A stretch of 55,840 nucleotides of DNA from DASVCS01 sp036381495 (lineage in GTDB: Bacteria > Gemmatimonadota > Gemmatimonadetes > Longimicrobiales > RSA9). Location: contig DASVCS010000127.1 in the NCBI GenBank assembly GCA_036381495.1, forward strand, positions 1 to 55,840. Direction: 5' to 3'. Under the pieces are notes generated by a model. The model ran no database searches, was not told the DNA's origin, and worked only from the letters and a program-made list of their open reading frames with translations. The translations under genes and the position numbers were made by a program. Positions 32,983 through 41,518 of the stretch are shown here, one piece after another (positions within the stretch are counted from its first letter, which is position 1; each line of letters starts with the position of its first letter).

Positions 32983-33989
32983 CCGCTCCGATCCGTCCTG
33001 TCTTCCGATCTCGTCGCGTCCGGGACGAGAGTCGTCCCGGCGCGCCCCTCGACGGCGGCGAGGCCTTGATCCAGCCGCGCGATGTGCGCCCGGCGGCCGC
33101 CGCCGCGCAGGAAGTCGATCGCCGCCTCGACCTTCGGCGCCATGCTGCCACTGCCGAACTCGCCCGCGGCCAGCAGCCGCTCGGCTTCCCCCGCGGTCGC
33201 CTCCCGCAGCAACGTCTGCCGCGGTGTCCCGAACCCACGGTAGACGCCATCCACGTTCGTGAGGATCACCAGTACATCCGCGCCGATGCCGCGCGCGAGC
33301 ACCGTGGCCGCCCGATCCTTGTCCACCACGGCGTCGACGCCTTCGAGTCGGCCCTCGGGATCCCGATAGACCGGCGTGCCGCCGCCACCGCAAGCGATCA
33401 CGATCGTCCCCGATCGGACCAGACGCGCGACCTCGGCGCTCTCGACCACCTCGATGGGGCGCGGCGACGGCGCCAGTCGGCGCCATCCGCCGGGGACGGG
33501 ACCCACGGCCCAGCCCTGTGTCCTCGAGAGCTCACGGGCGCGCGATTCCGGCATGACGCGCCCCACGGGCTTGCTCGGCTCGCGCAGCTCGGGATCCTCC
33601 GGATCCACCAGGACCTGCGTGACCAGCGTGGCGACCTCCCGGGCGACGCCCTCGCGGGCGAGCGCGTTCTGGAGCGATTGCTGGATCATGTAACCGATCC
33701 AGCCCGCCGTGCCGGCCACCAGGACACCGAGCGGCAGGGGCGGCAACTCCGGGCTCGCGGCCTGATTGCGCACCAGCTCATCCCCGATCTGGGGGCCGTT
33801 GCCGTGCACGACCGCAATGTGCCACCCCGCGCGGGCCAGCGCCACGATCGGAGTCAGGCTCTCGCGCGTATGGGCGAACTGCTGATGGATATCGCCCCGC
33901 TCGCCCGGCGGCAGCAATGCATTGCCGCCGAGGGCGACCACCACGGTTCCGGCGCCTTCCGCCGGGTCCGACAAAAGCCGCGCTAACAT
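32979..33989 (-). CDS. arcC: Carbamate kinase
   Basis: Interconverts carbamoyl phosphate + ADP and carbamate + ATP. TVVVALGGNALLPPG, VHGNGPQIG, TAGWIGYMIQQSL, IACGGGGTPVY, VDKDRAATVLA, LTNVDGVY and GSMAPKVEAA match the catabolic (ArcC) kinase. The ATG at 33987-33989 has AAGG and AGGG upstream and gives 336 aa; an ATG at 34026-34028 is an alternative. No arcA, arcB or other arginine or agmatine genes are present; its stop overlaps sucC. Confidence 0.92.
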   Translation of the reverse strand: MLARLLSDPAEGAGTVVVALGGNALLPPGERGDIHQQFAHTRESLTPIVALARAGWHIAVVHGNGPQIGDELVRNQAASPELPPLPLGVLVAGTAGWIGYMIQQSLQNALAREGVAREVATLVTQVLVDPEDPELREPSKPVGRVMPESRARELSRTQGWAVGPVPGGWRRLAPSPRPIEVVESAEVARLVRSGTIVIACGGGGTPVYRDPEGRLEGVDAVVDKDRAATVLARGIGADVLVILTNVDGVYRGFGTPRQTLLREATAGEAERLLAAGEFGSGSMAPKVEAAIDFLRGGGRRAHIARLDQGLAAVEGRAGTTLVPDATRSEDRTDRSG

Positions 33990-34059
33990 ATCCCTGCCTT
34001 TCCACGGGTGCAAGCGGACCCGGCGCATTCCGATTCCACCGGAAGCCGGGCTCCCGGGC

Positions 34060-36813
34060 TCAGCCGCCGCCCTCGTCGCGCGGGCGCTGGCTCAATTCGC
34101 GGAGCAGGGTGCGCAACTCCTCCAGCTCGCTGCCGAAGCCCGCCCAATCCCCGGAGCGCAACCGCCGCTCCGCCCGGTCCAACAGTTCGAGCGCCCGGAG
34201 CGGCCACGCCTCGACGGCGGCCGACGCATCTCCCGCCACGGTGGTGGGCCCGGGCGCGTCCACCGGTGGCGGCGATTCCACGGCGCGCACGGCCTCGACC
34301 AGCGACAACGCCATGGCGATCGCCCGGCCGTCGCTCACCACGATACGCGCGAGTTCCGGTATCGAGCCCTCGCGCGCCGAGAGGAAGACCGGCTGCACGT
34401 AGAGGAAGGCGCTGTCGAGCGGGACCACCCGGATATCGCCAAGCTGGACCTCGCTGCCCGATCGACGCCAGAGCGAGAGTTGCGGCGAGATCGACGGATC
34501 CTGCTCGATCAGCGCGGCCACCTGGCCGGGTCCCGGGATCTGCTGGTCCCGCGGCAGCTCGTAGAGGAGCAGTTCGCCGTAGTGCGGTGGATCGCTGCGC
34601 GCCACCAGAAACGCCGTCATGTTCTCGCGCTCGCGCGCAATGAACGGCGCCGTCAGCACGAACTCCGTCCGCTTTTCACCCGGCAGCCGCATCATCGCGT
34701 ACGGCGGTCGGTACCGGCTCGTGCCGTTCGCATCTTCCTGCGGCAACTGCCAGTAGTCCTGGCCCGCGTAGAAGGCCTCCGGGCTCTCGAGGTGATACTC
34801 CTTCAGGATCTCCGCCTGCGCCCGCAGATAGAGCACCGGGTAGCGAAGATGCGCGCGCAGCGCCGCCGGCATCTCGTCCAGCGGGCGCACGAGGTCCGGG
34901 AAGATCCGCCCGTACGTCGCCAGAATCGGGTCCGTCTCCCCCGCCGCCTCGTAGATCATCACCTCGCCCGTCACCGCGTCCACGACCGCCTTGAGGCTGT
35001 TGCGCAGATACCGGATCCGCCCCGCATCCCCGAGCCGCAGCGGCCGCGCGAGCGGGAAGGTCGACGACGTCGTGTAGCCGTCGATGATCCAGAAGACCCG
35101 GCCCCGCGCGATGACCGGGTACGGGTCCCGATCCCAGAGCGCGAACGGCGCCAGCGCCGCGACGCGCTCGCGAACCGAGCGCCGGTAGACGACGCGGCTG
35201 TCGTCGGTCAGCTCGCCGGAAAACAGCAGGTTCTTGTCGCCGAACCGCCAGGCGAAGGCAAGCAGACGCACGAACGAGGCGAGGCGGATCCCCGCAGGGT
35301 AGTCCTCTCCCGGAACGCCCGTGAACGCGCTGTCACGGCCCGGGATCAGGATGACGTACTCCTGTCCTCCGCCCGGGACGCCCATGGTCTCCCCGAAATA
35401 GATCGCGGGGTCCTCGAGATTCAGCACGGCCGGCGCCTCCGGGTCGTGCAGCACCGGGTCCACGTTCCGGATCCAGCGACGCGGGCCGCCCGCCGCGATG
35501 CTCTCGGCCACCGGCGAGACGACCACGCCGAACCCGCGCAGGTACTTCGGGTTGAGTCTCAGGGTCTGCCACGTCCGTGCGGATTCCGGGAGCCCTTCGA
35601 GGTCGAACTCGCGCACCGAGATCGCGACCTGCCGCGTGCCCGCCGCGGTCGGGTACCGATCGGAATCGACATCGGGGAAGCCGTAATAGCCGAAGATCGC
35701 CTCGACCTGGTTGTAGACCGTCTCGAGCGGTGCGGGGTCCCAGAGCGGCAGCCGCGAGAGCGAGGGTTCGAGCGTCTCCCAGGACGGCAGTCCGGAGCGA
35801 TGGTAGGGGATCGTGCGCCGGTCCAGGCGATCGAGGCCGTAGGCGCGCCGGGTGAAGTCCAGGTTCCAGCGGATGTAGGGGACCTCGCGCGCGAGCTGGT
35901 TCGGCTCGACCCTGAACTTCTGCACGAGCGAGGGATAGAGCTGGCCCACGACGAGCGCGGCCGCGCCGAGACCACCGAGGCCGATGGCCGCGGGCACCCA
36001 GGAGCGGCGCCGGGCGGCATAGACCAGTGCGGCCGCGGAGGCCGCGGAGAGCAGGGCGAGGAAGCGGCGTGCGGGGAGGCGTGCGGTCACGTCCGTGTAC
36101 CCCGGCCCGCCGCCGATCCCCGAGCCGTCCAGGAGCAGGCCGTAGCGTCCCAGCCAGTAGCGCGCACCCAGGAGGAGCACGATCGCGGCCGCGAGGAGGA
36201 CGAAGTGCAGGCGCGGCTCGTCTTCGACTTCGAGGCGGCCGCCGCGCCACCGGATCGTGCCGACCACAATGTAGCCGATGAGGACCAGCGCCAGGGTCCA
36301 CATCGCGATGAGGAGCAGGTAGTCGATGGTCCGGAAATAGACCGGGAGCGAGAAGACGTAGAACGAGAGATCACGGCCGAAGAGCGGATCCGTGCTCCCC
36401 CAGGGGACGCGGCGCAACCACGCGAGGATGCTCAGCGCGGCATCGCCCCCGAATTGCAGACCGGACAGCCACCACCCGGTGAGGACGGCCACGGCGACCA
36501 GCCCCAGGTGGATGTAGATCCGCGGCACCTGCTCGGCGATCTCGATGTTGCCGTACTGTCGGCGCAGGTGGACCGGCCCGAGTCGCCGGGCAACGAGCCA
36601 GAGATTGAGCAGGACGAGCCCGCCCGCCAGCGCGCCCGCCGCCAGCCGCACGCCCAACCGGGTGCCGAGCCGGATCCAGAAGATCGAGGATCGACCGAGC
36701 GCCTGGTACCAGAGCGCCTCGGTGTAGAACCCCGCCGCGACCCGTCCGGCGATGAGCGCCGCGAGAAGGACGGCGCCGGTCAGAAGCAGGATCCGTCCCG
36801 GCCGCCGGATCAT
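34060..36813 (-). CDS. UPF0182 family large membrane protein
   Basis: 917 aa. The first roughly 300 residues hold about seven TM helices (for example ILLLTGAVLLAALIAGRVAAG, LGLVAVAVLTGWWLSGL, YLLLIAMWTLALVLIGY). The large remainder is soluble and probably extracytoplasmic, with family segments YPYIRWNLDFTRRAYGLD, WDPAPLETVYNQVEAIFGYYGFPDVDSDRY and YGRIFPDLVRPLDEMP; the C-terminus is acidic. Function is unknown for the family. The ATG at 36811-36813 directly follows the TAG of the mutase gene. It ends 70 bp before arcC. Confidence 0.9.
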   Translation of the reverse strand: MIRRPGRILLLTGAVLLAALIAGRVAAGFYTEALWYQALGRSSIFWIRLGTRLGVRLAAGALAGGLVLLNLWLVARRLGPVHLRRQYGNIEIAEQVPRIYIHLGLVAVAVLTGWWLSGLQFGGDAALSILAWLRRVPWGSTDPLFGRDLSFYVFSLPVYFRTIDYLLLIAMWTLALVLIGYIVVGTIRWRGGRLEVEDEPRLHFVLLAAAIVLLLGARYWLGRYGLLLDGSGIGGGPGYTDVTARLPARRFLALLSAASAAALVYAARRRSWVPAAIGLGGLGAAALVVGQLYPSLVQKFRVEPNQLAREVPYIRWNLDFTRRAYGLDRLDRRTIPYHRSGLPSWETLEPSLSRLPLWDPAPLETVYNQVEAIFGYYGFPDVDSDRYPTAAGTRQVAISVREFDLEGLPESARTWQTLRLNPKYLRGFGVVVSPVAESIAAGGPRRWIRNVDPVLHDPEAPAVLNLEDPAIYFGETMGVPGGGQEYVILIPGRDSAFTGVPGEDYPAGIRLASFVRLLAFAWRFGDKNLLFSGELTDDSRVVYRRSVRERVAALAPFALWDRDPYPVIARGRVFWIIDGYTTSSTFPLARPLRLGDAGRIRYLRNSLKAVVDAVTGEVMIYEAAGETDPILATYGRIFPDLVRPLDEMPAALRAHLRYPVLYLRAQAEILKEYHLESPEAFYAGQDYWQLPQEDANGTSRYRPPYAMMRLPGEKRTEFVLTAPFIARERENMTAFLVARSDPPHYGELLLYELPRDQQIPGPGQVAALIEQDPSISPQLSLWRRSGSEVQLGDIRVVPLDSAFLYVQPVFLSAREGSIPELARIVVSDGRAIAMALSLVEAVRAVESPPPVDAPGPTTVAGDASAAVEAWPLRALELLDRAERRLRSGDWAGFGSELEELRTLLRELSQRPRDEGGG

Positions 36814-38187
36814 CTACACGTCTACCCCGTGCTCCCGCAGCCAGCCCTCGATGATCCCACGGATCTCGCGCAACCGCTCCGGCGTCCGGGCCTCGTAGCG
36901 CAACACCAGCACGGGTTGCGTGTTCGATGCCCGGAGCAACCCCCAACCGTCCGGGAACACGACGCGTGCGCCATCGACGTCGATCACTTCGTATCTCTCG
37001 CTGAACTCCTCGACGGCGCGGCGCACGATGCCGAACTTCTCCTCTTCCGGCACCTCGACCCGGATCTCGGGCGTGGACGCGTAATGCGGGAACCGGTCGA
37101 CCAGGGCAGAGAGCGGCCGTTCCGCTCTCGCCACCAGGTCCACGAGCCGGCAGGCGGCGTAGAGCGCATCATCGAAGCCGTAATACGCGTCCGCGAAGCA
37201 AATGTGCCCCGACAACTCGCCCGCCAGCGGCGCGCCCGTCTCCTTCATCTTCTCCTTGATGAGCGAGTGGCCCGTCTTCCACATGATCGGCTCGCCGCCC
37301 GCGGCCGCGAAGACCTCCGGCACCGCCTGCGAGCACTTCACGTCGAAGACCAGCTTCTGCCCGGGGCCGTGGCGGTCGAGCAGGTCCATGGCGTACAGGA
37401 GGAGGAGCATGTCGCCGCGGATGATCGCGCCGTTCTCGTCGATCGCGCCGAGCCGGTCCGCATCGCCGTCGAACGCCACGCCGAGGTCCGCCTTCTCCTC
37501 GCGCACGCGCGCGATCAGGTCGCGCAGATTCTCGTCCACCACCGGATCGGGATGGTGGTTCGGGAAGGTGCCATCCGATTCGCAGTACAGCGGCACGACT
37601 TCGGCGCCGATCCCCTCGAGCAGGCGCGCCGCGACCAGGCTCCCCGTCCCGTTCCCGCAATCCGCGACCACCTTGATCGGCCGGGTCAGCTCGAACCGGC
37701 CCGTCACGTCCTCGATGTAGGCCGGCAGCACATCCCGCCGCTCACGCTCCGCCGCACCCGTCTCGAAGTCACCCCGCTCGATCAACCCGCGCAGCCCCTG
37801 GATCGCCTCGCCGTAGATCGCGCCCTCGCCCATCACCATCTTGAACCCGTTGTACTCGGGCGGGTTGTGCGATCCCGTGACCTGCACGGCGCCATCCGTG
37901 CCGTAGCGGATCCTCGCGTAGTACAGCACGGGCGTGGGCACGGTCCCGACGTCGATCACCCGCACGCCTGCCGCGCAGATCCCGCGGATCAATCGGTCCG
38001 CCAGGTCCGGCGAACTCGGCCGGTTGTCCCGCCCGACGACGACCGTCAACGACGGTGCACGGTCGCGCCGCCGGCGCAACTCGGTGGCGAACGCGCGCCC
38101 GACCTGCTCCGCCGCCTCGCCCGTCAGGTCCTGCCCGACGACGCCGCGGATGTCATATTCGCGAAAAATACGTGGATTCACAGACAT
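36814..38187 (-). CDS. Phosphomannomutase/phosphoglucomutase (AlgC-like)
   Basis: Alpha-D-phosphohexomutase that interconverts hexose 1- and 6-phosphates for sugar nucleotide and LPS synthesis. The phosphoserine is Ser106 in TGSHNPPEYNG, the metal loop is DGDADR (240-245), the sugar-binding loop is GELSGH and the phosphate-binding loop is RASNTQP. FREYDIRGVVGQDL is the usual start. The ATG at 38185-38187 follows a G-rich ribosome site and gives 457 aa; a GTG at 38197-38199 would add four residues. First gene after the promoter at 38236-38263. Confidence 0.93.
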   Translation of the reverse strand: MSVNPRIFREYDIRGVVGQDLTGEAAEQVGRAFATELRRRRDRAPSLTVVVGRDNRPSSPDLADRLIRGICAAGVRVIDVGTVPTPVLYYARIRYGTDGAVQVTGSHNPPEYNGFKMVMGEGAIYGEAIQGLRGLIERGDFETGAAERERRDVLPAYIEDVTGRFELTRPIKVVADCGNGTGSLVAARLLEGIGAEVVPLYCESDGTFPNHHPDPVVDENLRDLIARVREEKADLGVAFDGDADRLGAIDENGAIIRGDMLLLLYAMDLLDRHGPGQKLVFDVKCSQAVPEVFAAAGGEPIMWKTGHSLIKEKMKETGAPLAGELSGHICFADAYYGFDDALYAACRLVDLVARAERPLSALVDRFPHYASTPEIRVEVPEEEKFGIVRRAVEEFSERYEVIDVDGARVVFPDGWGLLRASNTQPVLVLRYEARTPERLREIRGIIEGWLREHGVDV

Positions 38188-38235
38188 CGAGACCCCCACC
38201 CTGCCGCCGTGGTTCCGGGAGACAAGCCGCGGGAA

Positions 38236-38263
38236 AGTATGCCACCGGATCGAGGACCGTCAA
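38236..38263 (-). promoter_or_regulatory. Candidate sigma70 promoter of the mutase-sucCD-ndk operon
   Basis: Minus-strand TTGACG (38258-38263), 16-bp spacer, CATACT (38236-38241; 4/6 to TATAAT). The predicted leader before the mutase ATG is about 42 nt. It lies in the 197-bp gap after nuoN; no terminator was seen there. Confidence 0.6.
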
Positions 38264-38384
38264 GCAAGGTCGGGGCCGAGGACGGACTCCCCAGCACCGC
38301 CGGTGTGGAAGCCATCGAGGTCCACCGCGATGCCGCCGATGCCCTGCGCAGTTCGGGGGAGCCGAAAGCGGATGGTCCCAGCCG

Positions 38385-39899
38385 CTACGGCCCGCCCAGC
38401 CCCAGGAACGCCGAGGGCATCTGCCCGAAGATCGCCGCGCTGCGCTCGGCCAGCTCGAGGAGCTGTCCGGGGAAGATCCCCAGCCACACGATACCGACGA
38501 CCGCCGCGACCAGCGCGAACCGGAGCCCCGGCGAGATCTCGATGCCGCCGTGGGCCTGCGCGCTCGGCGCCTCACGGAACCACATGTACCACGCCACCCG
38601 CAGGTAGTAGTAGTACGAGACGAGAGAGGCGAGAACCAGCACCACCGCGAGCGGAACGAGCCCCTCTTCCACCGCGGCGCGCAGGATGTAGAACTTGCCG
38701 ATGAACCCGCCGGTGAACGGGAACCCGGCGAGCGAGAGGAGGAACACGGTCATCGTGATCCCTAGGATCGGCCGCTCCCAGCCGAGCCCGCTGTAGGCTT
38801 CGAGGTCCAGCTCCCGCTCACCCTGCCGTGCCACGGCCAGGACCACGGCGAACGCGCCCACCGTCATCAGCGTGTAGACGACGAGGTAGAAGAGGAACGA
38901 TGCCGCGCCGATCGTGCTCGCCGCGGCCAGCGCGACCAGCAGGTAGCCGGCATGAGCGATGCTCGAGTAGGCGAGCATCCGCTTCACGTTCCCTTGCGCC
39001 AGCGCCACCAGGTTCGCCGCCGCCATGGTCAGGACGGCCAGCCAGATCACGACCTGGCCCCAGCTCTCGTACAGCCCCGGGAACGCGGTCAGGAACACGC
39101 GCAGGAACGCCGCGAACGCCGCGGCTTTGACCGCCGTCGCCATGAAGCCGCTCACCGGCGCGGGCGCGCCGTCGTAGGCGTCGGGCGTCCACATGTGGAA
39201 CGGCACGGCCGCGATCTTGAAGCCGAAGCCGACCATGAGCAACGCCATCCCGCCCAGCGCCAACCCGCTCGCGCCGAGGCCGTCCACGCCGATCGCCGCC
39301 CCGATCTCGGGGAGGCTCGTGCTCCGAGTCGCGCCGTAGATGAGCGCGATGCCGAAGAGGAAGAACGCGCTCGAGAACGCGCCCAGCAGGAAGTACTTCA
39401 GCGCCGCCTCGCCGGCGCGCCGGTCGCGCCGGTTCGCGCCGGTCAGCACGTAGACGGCGACCGACATGAGCTCGAGGCCCAGGAAGATCACCATCAGGTC
39501 CCGCGCGCCGGCGAAGACCATCATCCCCACGGACGCGAGCAGGACCAGCACGTACAGTTCGCCGTGCTGCATCCGCTCTCGTTCGAGGTAGCGGGTCGAG
39601 ATCAGCACGAAGAGCGCCGCCGCGAGCAGGAACAGGTAGTTGGTGAAGACACGGAATGCATCGACCGCGATCATCCCGGTGGGCGCCGCTTCCCGCAACG
39701 TGAGCAGCCATCCGTTGGCCACGGCCGCCACGCCGATCCCGGCGAGGGTCAGCCACGCCACGGCCGGGCGCGAGGGCTCGCTCCGGTCGCCCTTCTGGAA
39801 GACGTCCACCAGGAGCACCAGCATCGCCCACACGGAGAGGACCACTTCCGGGAGCAGCGCCCAGAGGTAATCGATCTGGTTCGTGAAATCGAGAGTCAT
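38385..39899 (-). CDS. nuoN: NADH-quinone oxidoreductase subunit N
   Basis: Antiporter-like proton-pumping membrane subunit of complex I. About 14 TM helices over 504 aa; conserved FGFKIAAVPFHMWTPDAYDGAP, the lysine in VKRMLAYSSIAHAGY and the glutamate in LGLELMSVAVYVL are present. Last gene of the nuoA-N locus, 34 nt after nuoM. Confidence 0.96.
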   Translation of the reverse strand: MTLDFTNQIDYLWALLPEVVLSVWAMLVLLVDVFQKGDRSEPSRPAVAWLTLAGIGVAAVANGWLLTLREAAPTGMIAVDAFRVFTNYLFLLAAALFVLISTRYLERERMQHGELYVLVLLASVGMMVFAGARDLMVIFLGLELMSVAVYVLTGANRRDRRAGEAALKYFLLGAFSSAFFLFGIALIYGATRSTSLPEIGAAIGVDGLGASGLALGGMALLMVGFGFKIAAVPFHMWTPDAYDGAPAPVSGFMATAVKAAAFAAFLRVFLTAFPGLYESWGQVVIWLAVLTMAAANLVALAQGNVKRMLAYSSIAHAGYLLVALAAASTIGAASFLFYLVVYTLMTVGAFAVVLAVARQGERELDLEAYSGLGWERPILGITMTVFLLSLAGFPFTGGFIGKFYILRAAVEEGLVPLAVVLVLASLVSYYYYLRVAWYMWFREAPSAQAHGGIEISPGLRFALVAAVVGIVWLGIFPGQLLELAERSAAIFGQMPSAFLGLGGP

Positions 39900-39933
39900 C
39901 GTGTTATCTATCGACGGCCACCCATCGGTTCGC

Positions 39934-41511
39934 TCAATCGCCCGCCATGCGGCTGCGGCCGGGGACCCCGATCAGCTCGGCCAGCGAGGGCGGCGACGCC
40001 ACGCGTTCCTGCTCGACGTGTTCGAGCAACTCGTCGACCGTGACCTGCATACGCTCGAGGAACGGCTTCGGGTAGACGCCGATCCAGAGCATCAGCGCCA
40101 CGAGCGGCGCGAGCACCGCCATTTCGCGGCGCGTCAGGTCGTGCAGCTTTTCGTTCTCCGGCCGGTCCAATGAGTTGAAAAGGATCCGCTGGACCATCGG
40201 GAGCATGTAGTACGCGGCGAAGATCACGCCGGCGGCGCCCAGCGCCGCCATCCACGGGTGGGTCTGGAACGTCCCGATCAGCGCCAGGAACTCGCCGATG
40301 AACCCGCTGGTCCCCGGCAGCCCGATGCTCGCGAGCGCCGTCAGGACGAAGACCGCCGCGAAGACGGGCATGACTGCCGCGAGGCCGCCGAACTGGTCGA
40401 GCTGCCGCGTGTGTCGCCGTTCGTAGAGCATGCCGAGCAACAGGAACATCGCGCCGGTCGACGCGCCGTGCGACAGCATCACGATCATCCCGCCCTGCAC
40501 GCCCTGGAGCGTGAGCGCGAAGATCCCCAGCACCACGAACCCCATGTGCGCCACGGAGGTGTACGCAATCAGCTTCTTCGCATCCGGCTGGACCGCCGCG
40601 ACCCACGCCGCGTAGAGGATCCCGACCACGCCCAGCGCCAGCAGGATCCCGACGATCGTGGGGTGCGTGGCCGCCTGCGGGAAGAACGGCAGCAGGAAGC
40701 GAAGGAACCCGTACGCCCCCATCTTCAGCAGGATCGCCGCCAGGATCACCGATCCCGGAGTCGGCGCCTCGACGTGCGCATCCGGCAGCCACGTGTGGAA
40801 CGGGAAGACCGGGACCTTGATCAGGAACGCCAGCGCGAACGCGCCGAACAGCCAGACCTGTTCACGGAACGTCAGCGCCACCCCCAGCAGGTCGGCGTAG
40901 GCGAAGGAAAGGTCGCCCGTCAGCGCATGGTACTTGAACACCAGGTACAGGATCGCCACCAGCATGAGCAGCGAACCGAACGTGGTGTAGAGGAAGAACT
41001 TGATCGCCGCGTACACCCGCCGCTCGCCGCCCCAGACGCCGATGATGAAGTACATCGGCACCAGCATGATCTCCCAGAACATGAAGAACAGGAAGAGGTC
41101 GAGCGCGACGAACACGCCGACCACCCCCATCTCGAGCAGGAGCATCATCGCGTAGAAGGTCTTCTCCCGCTGCCGGATGTAGCGGAACGACCCGAGGATC
41201 GCGACCGGCGTGAGCAGCGTGGTCAGCAGCACGAGCAGCACGCTGATCCCATCGATCCCCACGCTGTACGAGATCCCCCACGGCTCGATCCACGGGACCG
41301 AGGCCGTGAACTGGAACGCGCCCGACGCCGCATTGAACGCGAACCAGAGCGGGAGCGAGAGGACGAACTCGGCCAGTGCGAACGCGAACCCCGTCTGCTT
41401 CGCGCGTTCCTCGCGCACGGCCAGAACGGCCGCCATCCCGAGCACGGGGACGAGCAGGAGCGCGTGGATCGCCCACGCCGAGTAATGAATCGAATTCAGG
41501 AACGCTGCCAT
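39934..41511 (-). CDS. nuoM: NADH-quinone oxidoreductase subunit M
   Basis: Antiporter-like membrane subunit. 525 aa with about 14 TM helices; SVGIDGISVLLVLLTTLLTP, FFMFWEIMLVPMYFIIGVWGG (key Glu), LIKVPVFPFHTWLPDAHVEAPT and KKLIAYTSVAHMGFV are all visible. It starts 7 nt after nuoL. Confidence 0.97.
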   Translation of the reverse strand: MAAFLNSIHYSAWAIHALLLVPVLGMAAVLAVREERAKQTGFAFALAEFVLSLPLWFAFNAASGAFQFTASVPWIEPWGISYSVGIDGISVLLVLLTTLLTPVAILGSFRYIRQREKTFYAMMLLLEMGVVGVFVALDLFLFFMFWEIMLVPMYFIIGVWGGERRVYAAIKFFLYTTFGSLLMLVAILYLVFKYHALTGDLSFAYADLLGVALTFREQVWLFGAFALAFLIKVPVFPFHTWLPDAHVEAPTPGSVILAAILLKMGAYGFLRFLLPFFPQAATHPTIVGILLALGVVGILYAAWVAAVQPDAKKLIAYTSVAHMGFVVLGIFALTLQGVQGGMIVMLSHGASTGAMFLLLGMLYERRHTRQLDQFGGLAAVMPVFAAVFVLTALASIGLPGTSGFIGEFLALIGTFQTHPWMAALGAAGVIFAAYYMLPMVQRILFNSLDRPENEKLHDLTRREMAVLAPLVALMLWIGVYPKPFLERMQVTVDELLEHVEQERVASPPSLAELIGVPGRSRMAGD

Positions 41512-41518
41512 TCCGCCC

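Noticed and set aside
33922..38607. Very long plus-strand open frame (1561 codons)
   Set aside because: It is antisense to arcC, the UPF0182 gene and the mutase, and is rich in Arg/Pro/His/Glu with no domain; a high-GC shadow of minus-strand codon bias.
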